In this document: piece after piece, positions 35,134 through 46,500 of the stretch
How the letters are laid out: each line of letters opens with the position of its first letter
Numbering within the stretch: position 1 is the first letter of the stretch
Assembly: GCA_033239125.1 (NCBI GenBank)
Contig: BSWB01000006.1
Coordinates: 113,568,242 to 113,632,241 of the forward strand
Direction of reading: 5' to 3'
Length of the DNA stretch: 64,000 nt
Source of the DNA: Fagopyrum homotropicum
Lineage: Eukaryota; Streptophyta; Magnoliopsida; Caryophyllales; Polygonaceae
The notes under the pieces: generated by a model
Seen by the model: the letters and a program-made list of their open reading frames with translations, nothing else
Databases searched by the model: none
Told to the model about the DNA's origin: nothing
Translations under genes and position numbers: made by a program

Positions 35134-37788
35134 AAGGGTGACACGGGTTGGACCCGCCGGGTCGATGGGTTGGCCCTTTTTTTAAACCCAAACTTTAAAA
35201 AAAAAAAGGGAGAATTGGGCTTGAAACGAAATCCCGGTTGCCTTCGTATCCTCTCGCGGAGGAGGAATCAAAGATCACGTAGTTCTCTTACCTTTGTTTA
35301 TATCCCCGATTGGCCCTTACCTTAGTCGTCGGACTCGGTCGCCGCCGCTCCTTGGTCCGATCTTCCCGCCGATACATCCGATTACGTTTGTTGTCGTTCG
35401 TCGTCATCTTCGTCGCCTTCCTCCGCCGATAGGTTGTTTCTTTGTGTTCGCATTTCCTCTCTTCTCCAATTGGCTAGTAGGACTTGTGCCTCCAACGTCT
35501 CGGGCAACATGTTTGATCTCGTCGGATCGAGCACCTTTCCACTCCGGCTAAAGATTTGCTCAACCGCTACAGTTGAGGTGAGAACGGCGAGAATTTGTGC
35601 CGCAATCCTTGAGAGCGTAGGGAACCTCATTCTCTCCGGTTGGCTCCACCACTCTAATATGTTGAAATGCTCATCTTCTTCTTCATTGTCAAACTCAAAA
35701 GTAATGGTTAGATATTCGTCGAGTTTCGAATGGGAACTCGACGTGGTTTTTGCCCTTTTCGGGCCAAACAAATCTCTAGCAATTGATTTAAATTTAGAAA
35801 TAGTTGAAGAAGAAGGACGAGGAGGGGGCTGATATGATTGACCTTGATCGGTAACACGATATTGAACCATTAAATTATCAAATAATTTTCTAACTCTAGC
35901 AAGTATGGTAGAAACATGACAATCGGGATGTTGTTCTAAATCTAAAAATTCATAATAACTTTCTAAAAATTGTTTTAAACCATCCATTTTACGTCTAGGA
36001 TCTAACACAAATGCAATAAGAAAAACATTGGGAATAGTTGTATAATAATCTAACCATTTACTTCGCATTTGTATAAATAGCTTGTGAAATAGAATCAATT
36101 AAAAGACCTTGTTGAAGTGCAAATGCAATATTAATTGCTACATAACAAAATATGTTTGAAGTTGGTGTATAAACATAACTAGAAGTATTAGTAGCATAAT
36201 AAAAATATTTAAAAATCTCCATTACATCTTTTGCTAAAACCCAAGATTCTCCAAAAACAAAATCACCGTCAATATGTTGTGCGGCAAAACCACTTAAAAG
36301 ATCTCGATATTCATATGATTCGGAAATCATTTTGTAAGTAGAGTTTCATCTTGTACAAACATCTTTTGAAAATTTTTTTAGGATAAACGTCATTTTATTT
36401 ACAATATGCATACCATTTAGTACGTATACTTTTTTTAGACCAAAGTTCATTAAGAAATTTTTGAATAGGTTGTACTAAATCTCCAACATATACTAAACCG
36501 TCTTGAACACACAAGTTTAAATATGAGCAGAACACCTAATGTGAAAAAAATTACCTCCAATCGATGGCTTACAATAGTTGGTTAAATCTCTAATGGAAGC
36601 CGTCTTACCGGAGGCGTTGTCAAAACTGATTGAAAAAACTCGTGAAAGTAATCTATATTCTTTCAAAACATTTGCAATCAAACGGGCATGTTTTAGGCGG
36701 TGTATTGTTCGTTGAAAACTCGTAATGTTAAAACTCTTTTGTTTAAAATCCAAAATTTATCAATAAAATGAGAAGTAATACCCATATAGTGATTTTTTTG
36801 AAAACCGTCGGTCCAAATATCACTAAAAATAGAAACTTGAATATCACCATTTTCTATAAAATATTTAATCAATTCTTCTTTACACATTTTATATTTAAGC
36901 ATCATTTTTCTTTTAGCGGTTTGGCGGGAAATCGGTTTATATGCGGGTTGAGCATGATGTGTCATCCAATCATTAAAACCAACATTTTGTGCAAAACTAA
37001 ATGCCAAAGAATCGACGGCTAACATTTCTGAAAATGCATCCATAGACAAAGCATGATCATATGTAAATAAAGAAGGAGGTTGGTTAGAGGTAGATGTGTA
37101 CCCGGTTAGTTGCGTTTGTCCTCGTGCCATTCCCATTTTTTCGGGTGCTTGTTGCGAATATGTCTTTTGTAGTTCCCGTAGCCTTCTCCCTTTTTGTGCT
37201 TGTATTGTCTTTAGCATAGTTGAGTGTTGTTCATAGGCTCTTTCGGGTCTTGTGTCTCGGATTCTTGGGTGTTGAGGAAAGGAGGTGAATCCATGTTGAC
37301 CTCCACTTAACCCCGCCTTATATCCGAACCGGTTGGAGGACCGCTAACGGAATGACGTCCTCGACTAACACCTCCACCGAATGAAGGAACGCTAACGGAT
37401 CGTCTTCCTCGGCTAGCCTTTTTTTAATGTAGTAAAATGTAAAATGAATAATTAAAAAGAAAATTAGAGAATGAGATTAGGAGAGTAATTGGATGTAAGA
37501 GTTGGAAATTATGGAAAGATTGAGAGAGTGAGTAGATGATTGTATGAGAGTTGTTGTGAGATGAAATGAATTGGGTTTGGTGTATTTATAGAAATGTTTT
37601 GGGGTTAAATTTAATAGTTTTTTGTTTATTTTTAAATTATGACCGTTGTGCGGGTCGACCCGTCGGGTCGTCGGGTAAGGATCACCTCGACCCTTACCCG
37701 CACCCGTAATCCGGCGGAACCCGCATCCGTGGTGACCCGGACCCGCCGGGTCATGGGTTACCCGTGACCCGTGGACATGCTTACCCTT
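35134..37788 (-). mobile_element. hAT transposon inserted in Tekay-like integrase
   Basis: Ends aagggtga (35134-35141) and, in reverse, aagggtaa (37788-37781) are followed inward by GGGTC/GACCC-rich subterminal repeats, typical of Ac-like hAT elements. The host frame (FGVKGK ... RYVVPFEIL) resumes across it. I could not find a matching 8-bp duplication, so one end may have eroded. The transposase gene inside is broken. Confidence 0.75.
35382..37217 (-). pseudogene. hAT transposase, frameshifted
   Basis: Fragments in order on the minus strand: 37217-36693 (SIFSDIWTDGFQKNHYMGIT, the hAT core start), 36753-36517 (FSISFDNASGKTASI...CSAHI, the catalytic-region segment ending in the conserved C-x-x-H), 36330-36058, and 36098-35382. 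The last holds the dimerisation domain (FPTLSRIAAQILAVLTSTV, AVEQIFSRSGKVLDPTRS). An N-terminal BED zinc finger is not recognisable. At least three frameshifts separate the pieces. The encoded enzyme would have cut and pasted hAT ends. Confidence 0.85.
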
Positions 37789-40700
37789 GACGCCGAAGTG
37801 TCTGACGCCTCGTGTCGGGGATACCCTCAACCAAACCTGAGCTCCAACTCTGAACTCCGGAGGTCTGTGCCTCTTATCTGCATAAGACTTCTGACGACTC
37901 TGCGCTGCTAACATCCACTCTCGGATCACTACTACTCGAGCCATATCATCCTGTATCTGCTCAGGTGCTACTCCGCTAGCATTGCTCGGCTCGTCCCAAC
38001 ACAACGGTGTACGGTATCTCTGTCCGTATAAAGCCTCGTAAGGAGTCATCCTGATCGAAGCGTGCCAGTTGTTGTTATACGAAAACTCTACTAAGAGAAG
38101 GTGATATGGCCACACTTGTCCCCAATCCAACACGCAGACTCTCAACATATCCTTTAGAGTCTGGATAGTCCGCTCCGACTGACCATCGGTCTGAGGATAA
38201 TAAGCAGTCGTGAATTGTAGACTCGTACCTAGGGCGGCATGCACTTGCTATCAAAACCTCGAGCTGAACCGTCCATCTTTGTCAGAGACTATAGTCCTAG
38301 GTACTCCATAAAGTCGTACTATCTGTCTAGTGAACTCCTCTGCTAATCGACTTACTTGATCGGAATGAAATGTGCGGTCTTCGTCAATCGATCTATTATA
38401 ACCCATATAGTATCAAAACCTCGACTCGGTCTCAGACCGGTCACAAAATCTATCGAGATGTCCTACCACTTCCACTGAGGAAAAAGAAGCGGATGTATCT
38501 CTCCTCCTGGTCGATGATGCTCGATCTTGACCTGCTGAAAGGTTGCACACTGAGCTACAAATCTCATCACATTTAGCTTCAGACCTCCCACCAGAAAGAG
38601 CGCTTGATATCCTGATACATCTTACTCGCACTGGGGTGCACTGAGTAAGGTGAAGAGTGAGCCTCATATAAGATCCGTTGTCTTAGCTCTCGGTCTGAGG
38701 GTACACATACACGCTCTTGGTGTCTCAAGATCCCATCGAGACCGACTACAAACAGCGGTGCCTCTCTTCGAGACACCCGGTCTCGGATCTGTGTCAAAGC
38801 TGGGCAACTCTCCTCCTTTTGTCGGATCTCAGCCAACAGATCAGGTACTATTTCCAAGGTGGATGGATGGTTATCGGAATCCAAAAAGTGGATATACATC
38901 TCTAGCCATGCAAGGTCACGCTACAACTGTGGCTGAGCTGACAGCCTAGTGATTGCCATCTCCCGGGGAGTCTTCCTACTGAGAGCATCAACTACCACAT
39001 TCGCCTTCCCCGGGTTGTATAAGATCTCAAGATCAAAGTCCTTGATCAACTTCAACCATCTCCTCTGGCGGTTATTTAACTCCCGTTGAGTGAGTATTAC
39101 TTCACTCTTATGGTCTGTGAAAATCTGAAACGTCACTCTGTACAAAATAATGTCTATAAATCTTCAAAGCGTTAACAACAGCTGCCAACTCAAGATCATG
39201 GGTAGGGTAATTCTCCTCGTACGTCTTCAGTTGTCTCAGCGAGCAATCACCTTACCCCTCTACATCAGAACACATCTCAAGCCTAGCTTGGATGCATCGC
39301 TGTAAACCACAAAATCCTCAATGCCTTATGGCTGAGCTAAGATAGGAGCAAAGGTCAACCTCTTCTTTAGCTCCTCAAAACTCTACAGGCACGGCTCGGA
39401 CCATACAAATCTCGTAGACTTCCTCAGCAAGGAAGTGAGAGTTCGGGCGATAACTGAAAAGCCCTCCACAAAACACCGGTAGTAGCCCGCCAATCCTAAG
39501 AAGCTGCATACCTCCTTGACGTTCTTAGGAGGCGGCCATGATGCTACTGACTCTATCTTCTCCGGATCTCCCTTGATCTCTTCAGGTGAAATGATGTGAC
39601 CCTGGAATGCTACCTCAGGCATCCAAAACTCACACTTAGAGAGCTTGACGTAAAGCCCTCTATCCTGCAGGACTTGGAGTACGATCTTTAAGTGTCCTGC
39701 ATGCTCCTCTCAACTACGAGAGTATTCCAGAATGTCATCTATGAAGACAACTACAAATTGGTCTAGGAAGTCAATGAAGATGTTGTTCATCAACTCCATG
39801 AAAATTGCGGGCGCATTGGTGAGCCCGAATGACATCACTACAAACTCGTAGTGACCATACCTGGTCCAAAATGCCGTCTTGGCTATGTCTTGCTCTCTCA
39901 CCCTCAATTGGTGATATCTGGATCTTAAATCGATCTTCGAAAACAATGAAGCTCCGAGCAGCTGGTCCAACAGATCTTCGATACGGGGCAATGGGTACTT
40001 ATTCTTGATTGTCACCTTGTTAAGCTCTCGGTAGTCAATACATAACCTCATTGACCCGTCTTTCTTCCTGACGAAGAATACTGGTGCGCCCCAAGGCGCC
40101 ATACGGTAAGGAGCCTTAGAGATCGGTCTCATACCGGGCTCTAGATTAATGTCGAAGTCTACACTCCTCTGTGGAGCTAAACTTGATGGCTCTCCAAAGA
40201 CGTCGGCAAACTCGCATGCTACCGGAATTTCCTCCAACGCTGGGCTTGTACTATCCTTCATGGCATAGCACCAGAAAGCCTCACATTCCTGACCGATAAG
40301 TCTCAGCTCGCACTGCACTGATGAATGTATCGGTCTTCCCGAGATCCCATCCTCGGAAAATCTCCACATGGCCAGACCTTGTAGTTACCGTCACCGTCCT
40401 TTTGTCGATGTCCAAAACTGCTCGATGTCGATCCATCCAATCAATGCCCAGAATAACTTCTTCATGTACTAAGTACATGACAAAGAAGTCAACTAGCCAA
40501 TCGCGACCTCCCAATCTAATAGGGCAATCGCGAACCTCTCGTGTACCTCTAATCTTACCCCATCGGGTAAATCGATAAAGAAGGATTTCCCCTCTACGGT
40601 AACTAAGGTCAATCTTCTACACAAGCATAGCACCAGTATCGTAAAGAACTCTGACAGGAAAACCATTAATATGAATGGTACATGTGGTCGCTAGAGCGGT

Positions 40701-41106
40701 CGGCTTCACTGTACTTCTCAACTCATAAACTCTAGTTGAGGCACCTCTGGTGTGAAAAGTACAATCTCCTCATCCTCTGCCCTGATGGAAGAATGCAGCT
40801 CTATGTCCGGACTTGCCACAAGAAAATCAAGTCACTACAGGCTTCTCACAATTTGCTCGGGTGTGTCCGACACCTCTACAATTATGACATTTTTGTCCTC
40901 TATTGGAACTCTGTGTCGTCTTATGGAAACCAGAGCGCCCTGTCGTCTGACCACGCCCGAATCCAAATGCTCCAACTTCAGTACTAGTTGGTCTAGTCCT
41001 TTGTCTTTTCTCAAAACCTTTTGCTTGAGAAGCATTACTGGAATCCGGACGATCCCTGATCATAATCCTTATCGACTCTAGAGCGGAAACAATATGGTCT
41101 AGCCAA
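37789..41106 (-). pseudogene. Tekay-like gag C-terminus and pol (protease, RT, RNase H, integrase), degenerate
   Basis: Reading down the minus strand: gag end with zinc knuckle CHNCRGVGHTRANC (about 40840); protease flap region (FVMYLVHEEVILGIDWM, 40440-40514); RT (40369-39710) with RLCIDYRELNKV, KIDLRSRYHQL and catalytic FIDD; RT thumb (SFLGLAGYYRCFVEGFS, 39500); RNase H (FTDHKS...LKLIKDFDLEI, 39145-38921); integrase zinc domain (38899-38579) and core/C-terminus (FTTAYYPQTDGQSERTIQTL, 38200; VWLRVSPTRGVRHFGVKGK, 37800). Many frameshifts and stops. RT lacks about 27 residues between APYRMAP and WGAPV (near 40103), an in-frame deletion. Confidence 0.88.
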
Positions 41107-41111
41107 AGCTC

Positions 41112-42885
41112 TGTTAGCATGAAATATTGTGATATTTTAGGCACGTTTTCTAAACGTATTTGATTCATATCGATAGTCTTTGATTGAACTTTGTGCATAT
41201 GTGAGCTAGTATTGCCTATATTGTCGATATGGATGTCTACACTAGTTCTATGTTGATTATAGGTGATTTGGAGCTATTTCCGAACGGAATCGAGCAAAGG
41301 AGAGTTGAGTTGATATGTCCATAGATTGAGGACACTCTTTGGAAGCAAATTGGAGTTTTAGCTTGAGGAATGCACGAGTTTAGGGAAGAATCACGTTCTT
41401 GCCCTAAATTACGCCCTGAAATACGGCCGGAATACAAACCACGTTCAGAATTACGGCCGTGGATTTAGAGTCAGAAATTGATGTTCATTCCAGAGGATAT
41501 TACGGCCGTGGAACATATGGAGCAAACCGTATTTGTTTCTACGCTCTAAATTACGGTCGTGGAACACTTCCACGACCGTGATCTTGGCGAATCTTTTCGC
41601 CACACTTTGAAACCACGATCTTTTAAAGATTGGGCCGGGCCGACATTTTGCCCTGCACTATAAAAAGACGGACGAAGCAAGAATCCGTCATACACGCTTA
41701 GGGCTCGCTTACAATCCCCGCTTACCCGTGCATCTTCGCTTACACACATCGCTCCTCACCGCTTAGGATCGTTGAGTTTGGACATCTCGTTGGAGATTGA
41801 AGTTCGTGTTTGGGGAATTGCCCTAATCTCGCACTTTTGGTGGAGATTGCTGTTGAGATCTCCGGATTGGCGGAAGATCGAAGTTTTCGGAAGATTTTGC
41901 AAGAAGATCTCTCTTCTTGTTTAGGTTTGATTTGGAAAACGGATTGACATCCCGTTTTCCCTTCTTTCCTAAGGTTGTGATTGTTTGTTTCACTTTGAAT
42001 CTTTTGACAATACTTGTTCTCTTTGTGACTTGGAGATTGATTTGAAGATTATTGAAAGTTCTTGAAAGTTTTCATCTTTTTATCTTTTAAATTCTTGAAT
42101 TGATATCAACATGACTGTTATTGGCTAAAAACCCTTAACAATTCTAAGGTGAAGGGTTGATAGTTGTGGCTTAGATGATGATAGATCGATCGTAAACAGA
42201 TTAGACCCTGAGAGTTAGAGAGAATCGCCGACAACCCTAAATTACGGCCTGTTCTTGAGTCCACGGCCGTGGAACCTCAAGAACTAACCGTGATTTCCCT
42301 TAAGTCTACGAACTTGCTTTTACTTTAATCCAAAGTTAAAGATTTGCTTTAGCTTAGTTTAGACTTGTCTTTTCTAGGTGGTAGTGAAGCCTCAACAACC
42401 TCTACCTCGATTGTGAGTGTCACAACCTCAATCGGTTAAGTTAGTCTTGATGCTTGGGTTACAAGTTTGGGTATTTGACACTAATTCTCACCTTTAGAAT
42501 CTTTCTATACTGAAGCCTCAACAACCTGTATAGAGAGTGCCTTGTAGGTGGGTTACATAAGGTTTTTGGAACTTCACCGTACGATTACCTTACATTAGTA
42601 TACCTTTGCATATCTCAACTTTGTCTTTATATCATTAAGTATATCTTGAATCGATTGCCACAGCTGGGTACCTGGATCTTTAGGATTGTTGTTTTCCCAA
42701 TATTTGCAAAACTCCCATATTTACTTGCTTGATAACCTGCAATCGAGTTCGTTCCCACCCAAATCCCTGTGTTCGATACTCTGGAATTCTTGCTTAGCTA
42801 CGTCGATCCGTACACTGCGGGTTCGCTGCTTGATTCTAGTTTTATAAATTTAAAACTTATTTGCACACACCTTTAGGGACGAACA
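41112..42885 (+). repeat. 5' LTR (LTR 1) of the composite
   Basis: TGTTAGCATG...GACGAACA, 1,774 bp. TATA box TATAAAAA at 41659-41666. Upstream of it, 41400-41600 holds repeated tacggccgtgga words and relatives; another (ccacggccgtgg) lies at 42261-42272. Confidence 0.93.
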
Positions 42886-42891
42886 AGTTTT

Positions 42892-42909
42892 TGGCGCCGT
42901 TGCCGGGGA
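42892..42909 (+). other. Primer-binding site 1
   Basis: tggcgccgttgccgggga, a few bases after LTR 1. This is the characteristic Athila-type site, generally ascribed to an aspartate tRNA. Confidence 0.85.
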
Positions 42910-43004
42910 TTTGGTTTAGGCCGAATTCGGTTATCGGTTGTCAAGCTTGGGAGCTTTGCTCTTGTTATTTGATATCTCTTTTGAGTGTTCTTGCAGATTT
43001 TCCA

Positions 43005-44096
43005 ATGGATGGAAGCAACTATGAGATGGCGAGGAACGAAATAAGGGGTCTCAAAGATGAGCTTGATGAAATTTGGAGGCAAAGGCTTAGGGACGAAGCT
43101 TTGGAAGAAGAGAATTGGAGAGCAATACAATTAGCTAGGTTGGAGCAATATAAATATTTACAATATATATTTGAGTGCATCAACTTTAGTAACGAAAGAG
43201 AAAGAGAAGAGGCTATTGAGAATGAGCTTGCAGATTGGGATAAGCTTCATATCCCTCAAAAGGTTTATGAGCAACCTATTGAAGATCTGTTTCATTCAAC
43301 GTGTGAAAAGCTGTTGAAGAAGCTGGATGACATGGAAAGCAACTTATCCTATGTTATCAAAGCTAAGGCGGAGAAGAAGTGCGACGAAGAACTCCAAGTT
43401 TCGATCGTTCCTCCGCTCGATTCTGAAGCTCCTCTTAAAGTTCTCATTGAAGAAGAGGAAGAAGTGGAGAACCTTGGCCAAATTACTGAAACTGTGGCCA
43501 AGGTTGAAGAAGATCCAGCTGAGTTGGGAGATATTTCATGTGTGGATCATCATCCCAACATGAAACTTGTCCCAAGCCTTGAAGAACTTAACAAGGTACA
43601 TTCTCTTACTTCATTTGAAATTCCTATTAAAATTTCTGATTTTTTCAGGAATGCACCGGAGAGTTGGAGGTCTCTTCCAAAAGAGCCTCCTAAGGTGAAG
43701 ATGAAACCTCCATTAAAATTGCTGGAAGTAGATGCTCCTTGGACTACAAGGAGTAAATTTGGCAAGCGCTTCAACGCCAATGTCAATAAGTGTTTTTTGT
43801 TCAAGTATGGGGTCATTCACATGACGAAGACCATACATTATCCCCAAGCTGGAGATGGGGAGGCTAGGAGGATTCTCGAGAAACTGATTTCTCGGTCTAG
43901 GAAAGGATGGGATGCAAGGCTTCATTATGTCCCATTAAAGCATAGGAAAGCTAGGAGGATTCCGGTGAGAATCAAATCGTACAAGCTTGTACGTGGGAGA
44001 TCTTACCACTTGCCGGTGAAATTAGGAACCGGAGATTTCTTGGAAGAGCTCTATGATGGATTTGAAGAGCAATCCAAGATGTTCAAGGTGCATTGA
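43005..44096 (+). CDS. 363-aa protein of the non-autonomous half; integrase-like C-terminus
   Basis: The open frame reaches back into the LTR (42861), but the ATG at 43005, just after ttgcagattttccaatgg, is the plausible start and matches the gag start position of the autonomous half. Residues 1-100 are charged and helical (coiled-coil-like, ELDEIWRQRLRDEALEEEN). The middle is acidic. Residues about 250-345 align with the autonomous integrase: KYGVIHMTKTIHYPQ with KYGVTHKIATPYHPQ, ILEKLISRSRKGW with ILEKTVSRTRKDW, RGRSYHLPVKL with YGKSCHLPVEL. The two catalytic aspartates have no counterpart, so it cannot be an active integrase. The frame is free of stops. Function unknown. Confidence 0.7.
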   Translation: MDGSNYEMARNEIRGLKDELDEIWRQRLRDEALEEENWRAIQLARLEQYKYLQYIFECINFSNEREREEAIENELADWDKLHIPQKVYEQPIEDLFHSTCEKLLKKLDDMESNLSYVIKAKAEKKCDEELQVSIVPPLDSEAPLKVLIEEEEEVENLGQITETVAKVEEDPAELGDISCVDHHPNMKLVPSLEELNKVHSLTSFEIPIKISDFFRNAPESWRSLPKEPPKVKMKPPLKLLEVDAPWTTRSKFGKRFNANVNKCFLFKYGVIHMTKTIHYPQAGDGEARRILEKLISRSRKGWDARLHYVPLKHRKARRIPVRIKSYKLVRGRSYHLPVKLGTGDFLEELYDGFEEQSKMFKVH

Positions 44097-44143
44097 GTCA
44101 TCTATGGAGATTGGTCTAGCTAAGGACCTAAAACAAAGCGCTT

Positions 44144-44161
44144 CTTGGGAGGCAACCCAAG
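44144..44161 (+). other. Conserved hairpin after the stop codon (copy 1)
   Basis: cttggg-aggcaa-cccaag, 6-bp stem, inside a block (44112-44170) that matches the same position after the gag-pol stop at 53575-53637 (aaagcgcttcttgggaggca). The block follows two unrelated coding ends, so it is conserved as nucleic acid. Role unknown. Confidence 0.65.
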
Positions 44162-44665
44162 GTAATGCATCATTTCCCCTTTTCTTCTCCTTAGATTAGA
44201 ATAGAGTAGTTGTTTTTGTTTGTTTTTCTTTGATACCTTCCGGTATGTTTGTGTTTTTGGATGCCAGGAAAAAGGAATGAGCAAATTAGGGAGGAAAAGC
44301 CGAAAGATGGACAAAACTTGGATTTTTGGCGAGCAACAGAAAGTTCCACGGCCAAAGAGGCAAAACCACGGCCGTGGTTTGCTAAATTGGACCGTGGAAT
44401 GCTTTGTCGAGAGCAACAGAAAGTTCCATGGCCAAAACCACGGCCGTGGAAATTACCGACCCGGATAAAAAAAAAAAAGAAAAATTTTCCGGAAAAATTT
44501 TCGGCGGAAAGACGTTCCCCTTCTTCATTCTTTGACGTCGATTAGGGTATTCGGAGTTCCCTATTAAGCTTCTAAGGATTTTCACCACCACCGCCCGATT
44601 AATGATTTGCCTTGCCTGATTTGCCATCTTACATTGTGAGTATCCTTTTCCATCTTTTCTTTTCT

Positions 44666-44701
44666 TCACATTGGGGACAATGTGAGTTTTAAGTATGGGG
44701 T
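44666..44701 (+). promoter_or_regulatory. Hairpin-RGGGAC plus purine tract cassette, central (copy 1)
   Basis: Stem TCACATT/AATGTGA, loop GGGGAC, spacer of 5, then AAGTATGGGGT. About 570 bases after the ORF stop. The pairing partner at 56052-56087 has a different stem with compensating changes. Confidence 0.7.
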
Positions 44702-45111
44702 GGAGGTATTTGCAATACCATTTGCATGTTTTATGTCTTGCATCATATGATTTTGAAAATTTTGAAAAATTTTAAAATTTTTGTGCTTCTAGGATGGATA
44801 TGATCTCTATGATAACATTTGTTTAGTGGAATAGCTATGATAATTCTTATATGTTTGAATTGATTTATGACATATGTGGGATTTGAATACTTTGTTAGAA
44901 TGTCATGCATGTTTGATAATTTGCTTTCATTCTAAATTATCTTGAGTGTTGAAGGTTGAAACCGCATATAACTTCTTACACTTCTTATTGAAATGATTAA
45001 GGCACTTCGATTTTCTTACTTCTTTCTTTGATCACTTAGCCCCTCAATGAAAATAATTGCCTCCCTTACCTATCCGGGAACTAGGAAGAGTTGAGTTTTG
45101 GCATGTTTGAT

Positions 45112-45300
45112 GTGGGAGGGCCATGAAAGCAAATGCTTGCATTCAAAGAATAGAAAAAATTTGTAGGTTTGGGGAAGTCAATCATGACGATGAGTAACTC
45201 GGCACCATTCACATAGACGGGTGTTTGTGTCTTGCCAAAGTCGGATTGAGCGATATTCCTAACGGATTATGGTATGTGCACCAAGGGTTTGAGGCATCTT
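45112..45300 (+). other. Conserved 3' non-coding block (copy 1)
   Basis: Nearly identical to 56573-56770 (for example gtttggggaagtcaatcatg, atgagtaactcggcaccatt, aagtcggattgagcgatatt), while sequence on both sides is much more diverged. It contains no open frame. Such conservation between an autonomous and a non-autonomous internal region suggests a cis-acting role, for example packaging. Confidence 0.65.
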
Positions 45301-45813
45301 GAAATTGAGAAACGCCGATCTTCTAGGCTTCGGTTTTTGTGCACCGCTGTCCATATTTCCAAAAGTAAAGTCGAAAAATAATGTGAAAAAGAAGAGAGCA
45401 AAGCTCTAAGTTGATTGTTGCAAAATCAAAAGAAAAAAGTAAAAGAGTTGGGTTATTTCTTTTTCCGGATTCATGCACCACATCCCTTATAAGTTTCCCT
45501 CCTTTCCGCATTCTAGACCTTTGTTTGAAAGACCTTAAGATCTTTGAGTATGTTGTTTGGCTTTGTGGTCTAAATTGGATTCCTCATGATTGATTTTGAT
45601 ATATTGCAAGTTATGATGCATGTTATGATTTTTCTTACAAAGTATGATTATCCTTTCCATGTTATATTTCCTTTCGACCATATGATGATTATCATTAGTT
45701 ATGAAGCAACTATTTGAGGGTGATCTATGAATAGAAGCACAACCAAAATATTGTGGTTTTTCTTTATTTTTGCATATTCATAATCCATATCATCTTGTAT
45801 TTTAAGTTTGAAC

Positions 45814-45848
45814 CTTGATTGGGGACAAGCAAGATGCAAGTATGGGGT
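45814..45848 (+). promoter_or_regulatory. Hairpin-RGGGAC plus purine tract cassette, terminal (copy 1)
   Basis: Stem CTTGATT/AAGCAAG (one mismatch), loop GGGGAC, spacer of 4, then AAGTATGGGGT, four bases before the middle LTR. This is the purine tract that primes plus-strand DNA. Confidence 0.75.
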
Positions 45849-46086
45849 ATTTTGATGACATGAATTATGACCTATTTTTAGGCATGTATTTATATAGATT
45901 TTCCCTTTATTTTGCATGCATAGACATACATTCATGGCATTTATGGTTATATTCACCTACTTTGCAAGAATAGAGGTCTACACAGAGTTTTATTGCATTT
46001 GTAGGTAATTTGGCGAATTATGGAGCAAAATAGCATATTTAAGGATTAAGCCTTGAAGCGGGACAAAAAGGAGCAATAAAAGGAAT

Positions 46087-46285
46087 TTAGGACGCGGCCC
46101 AAAGTATTTTCCGATACCGTCGGACGCGGCCCAAAGTATCTTCTGATACCGCCTGACGCGCCAAAGTATTCTCTGATACCTGCTGACCCGGCCCAAAGTA
46201 TCTTCTGATACCGCCTGACGCGCCAAAGTATTCTCTGATACATGTTGACGCGGCCTAGAGTATCTTCTGATACCAGCGGATTCGA
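46087..46285 (+). repeat. About 31-bp tandem array in the middle LTR
   Basis: Around six to seven units of acgcggcccaaagtatcttc followed by tgataccgcctg, some shortened. Each unit has the inner palindrome gtatc-ttct-gatac. It lies upstream of the TATA box at 46340, where enhancer repeats would be expected. Confidence 0.8.
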
Positions 46286-46373
46286 CTTCTTTTCAGCCCA
46301 AATATTTAGGGATTTATCTTTAAAACCTAGGTTTATCCCTATATAAATCAAGGAGCCTTCAACATTGAAGGAG

Positions 46374-46500
46374 AGCCAATTTCTCAAAAGGGAGACTAGA
46401 GGGAGTTAATTTCTCCAAAGGGAGATTTAGGGAGAGTCAATTTCTCCAAAGGGAGACTAGAGGGAGTCAAATTCTCCAAAGGAAGATTTAGAAGGACGGT
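46374..46500 (+). repeat. About 34-bp tandem array downstream of the TATA box
   Basis: Units of tcaatttctccaaagggaga plus ctagagggag, four copies or so. They would lie in the transcript leader. Confidence 0.75.

Noticed and set aside
35126..37796. 8-bp target duplication for the hAT element
   Set aside because: The flanks tatctgag and gacgccga do not match; I could not shift the ends to make an 8-bp match.
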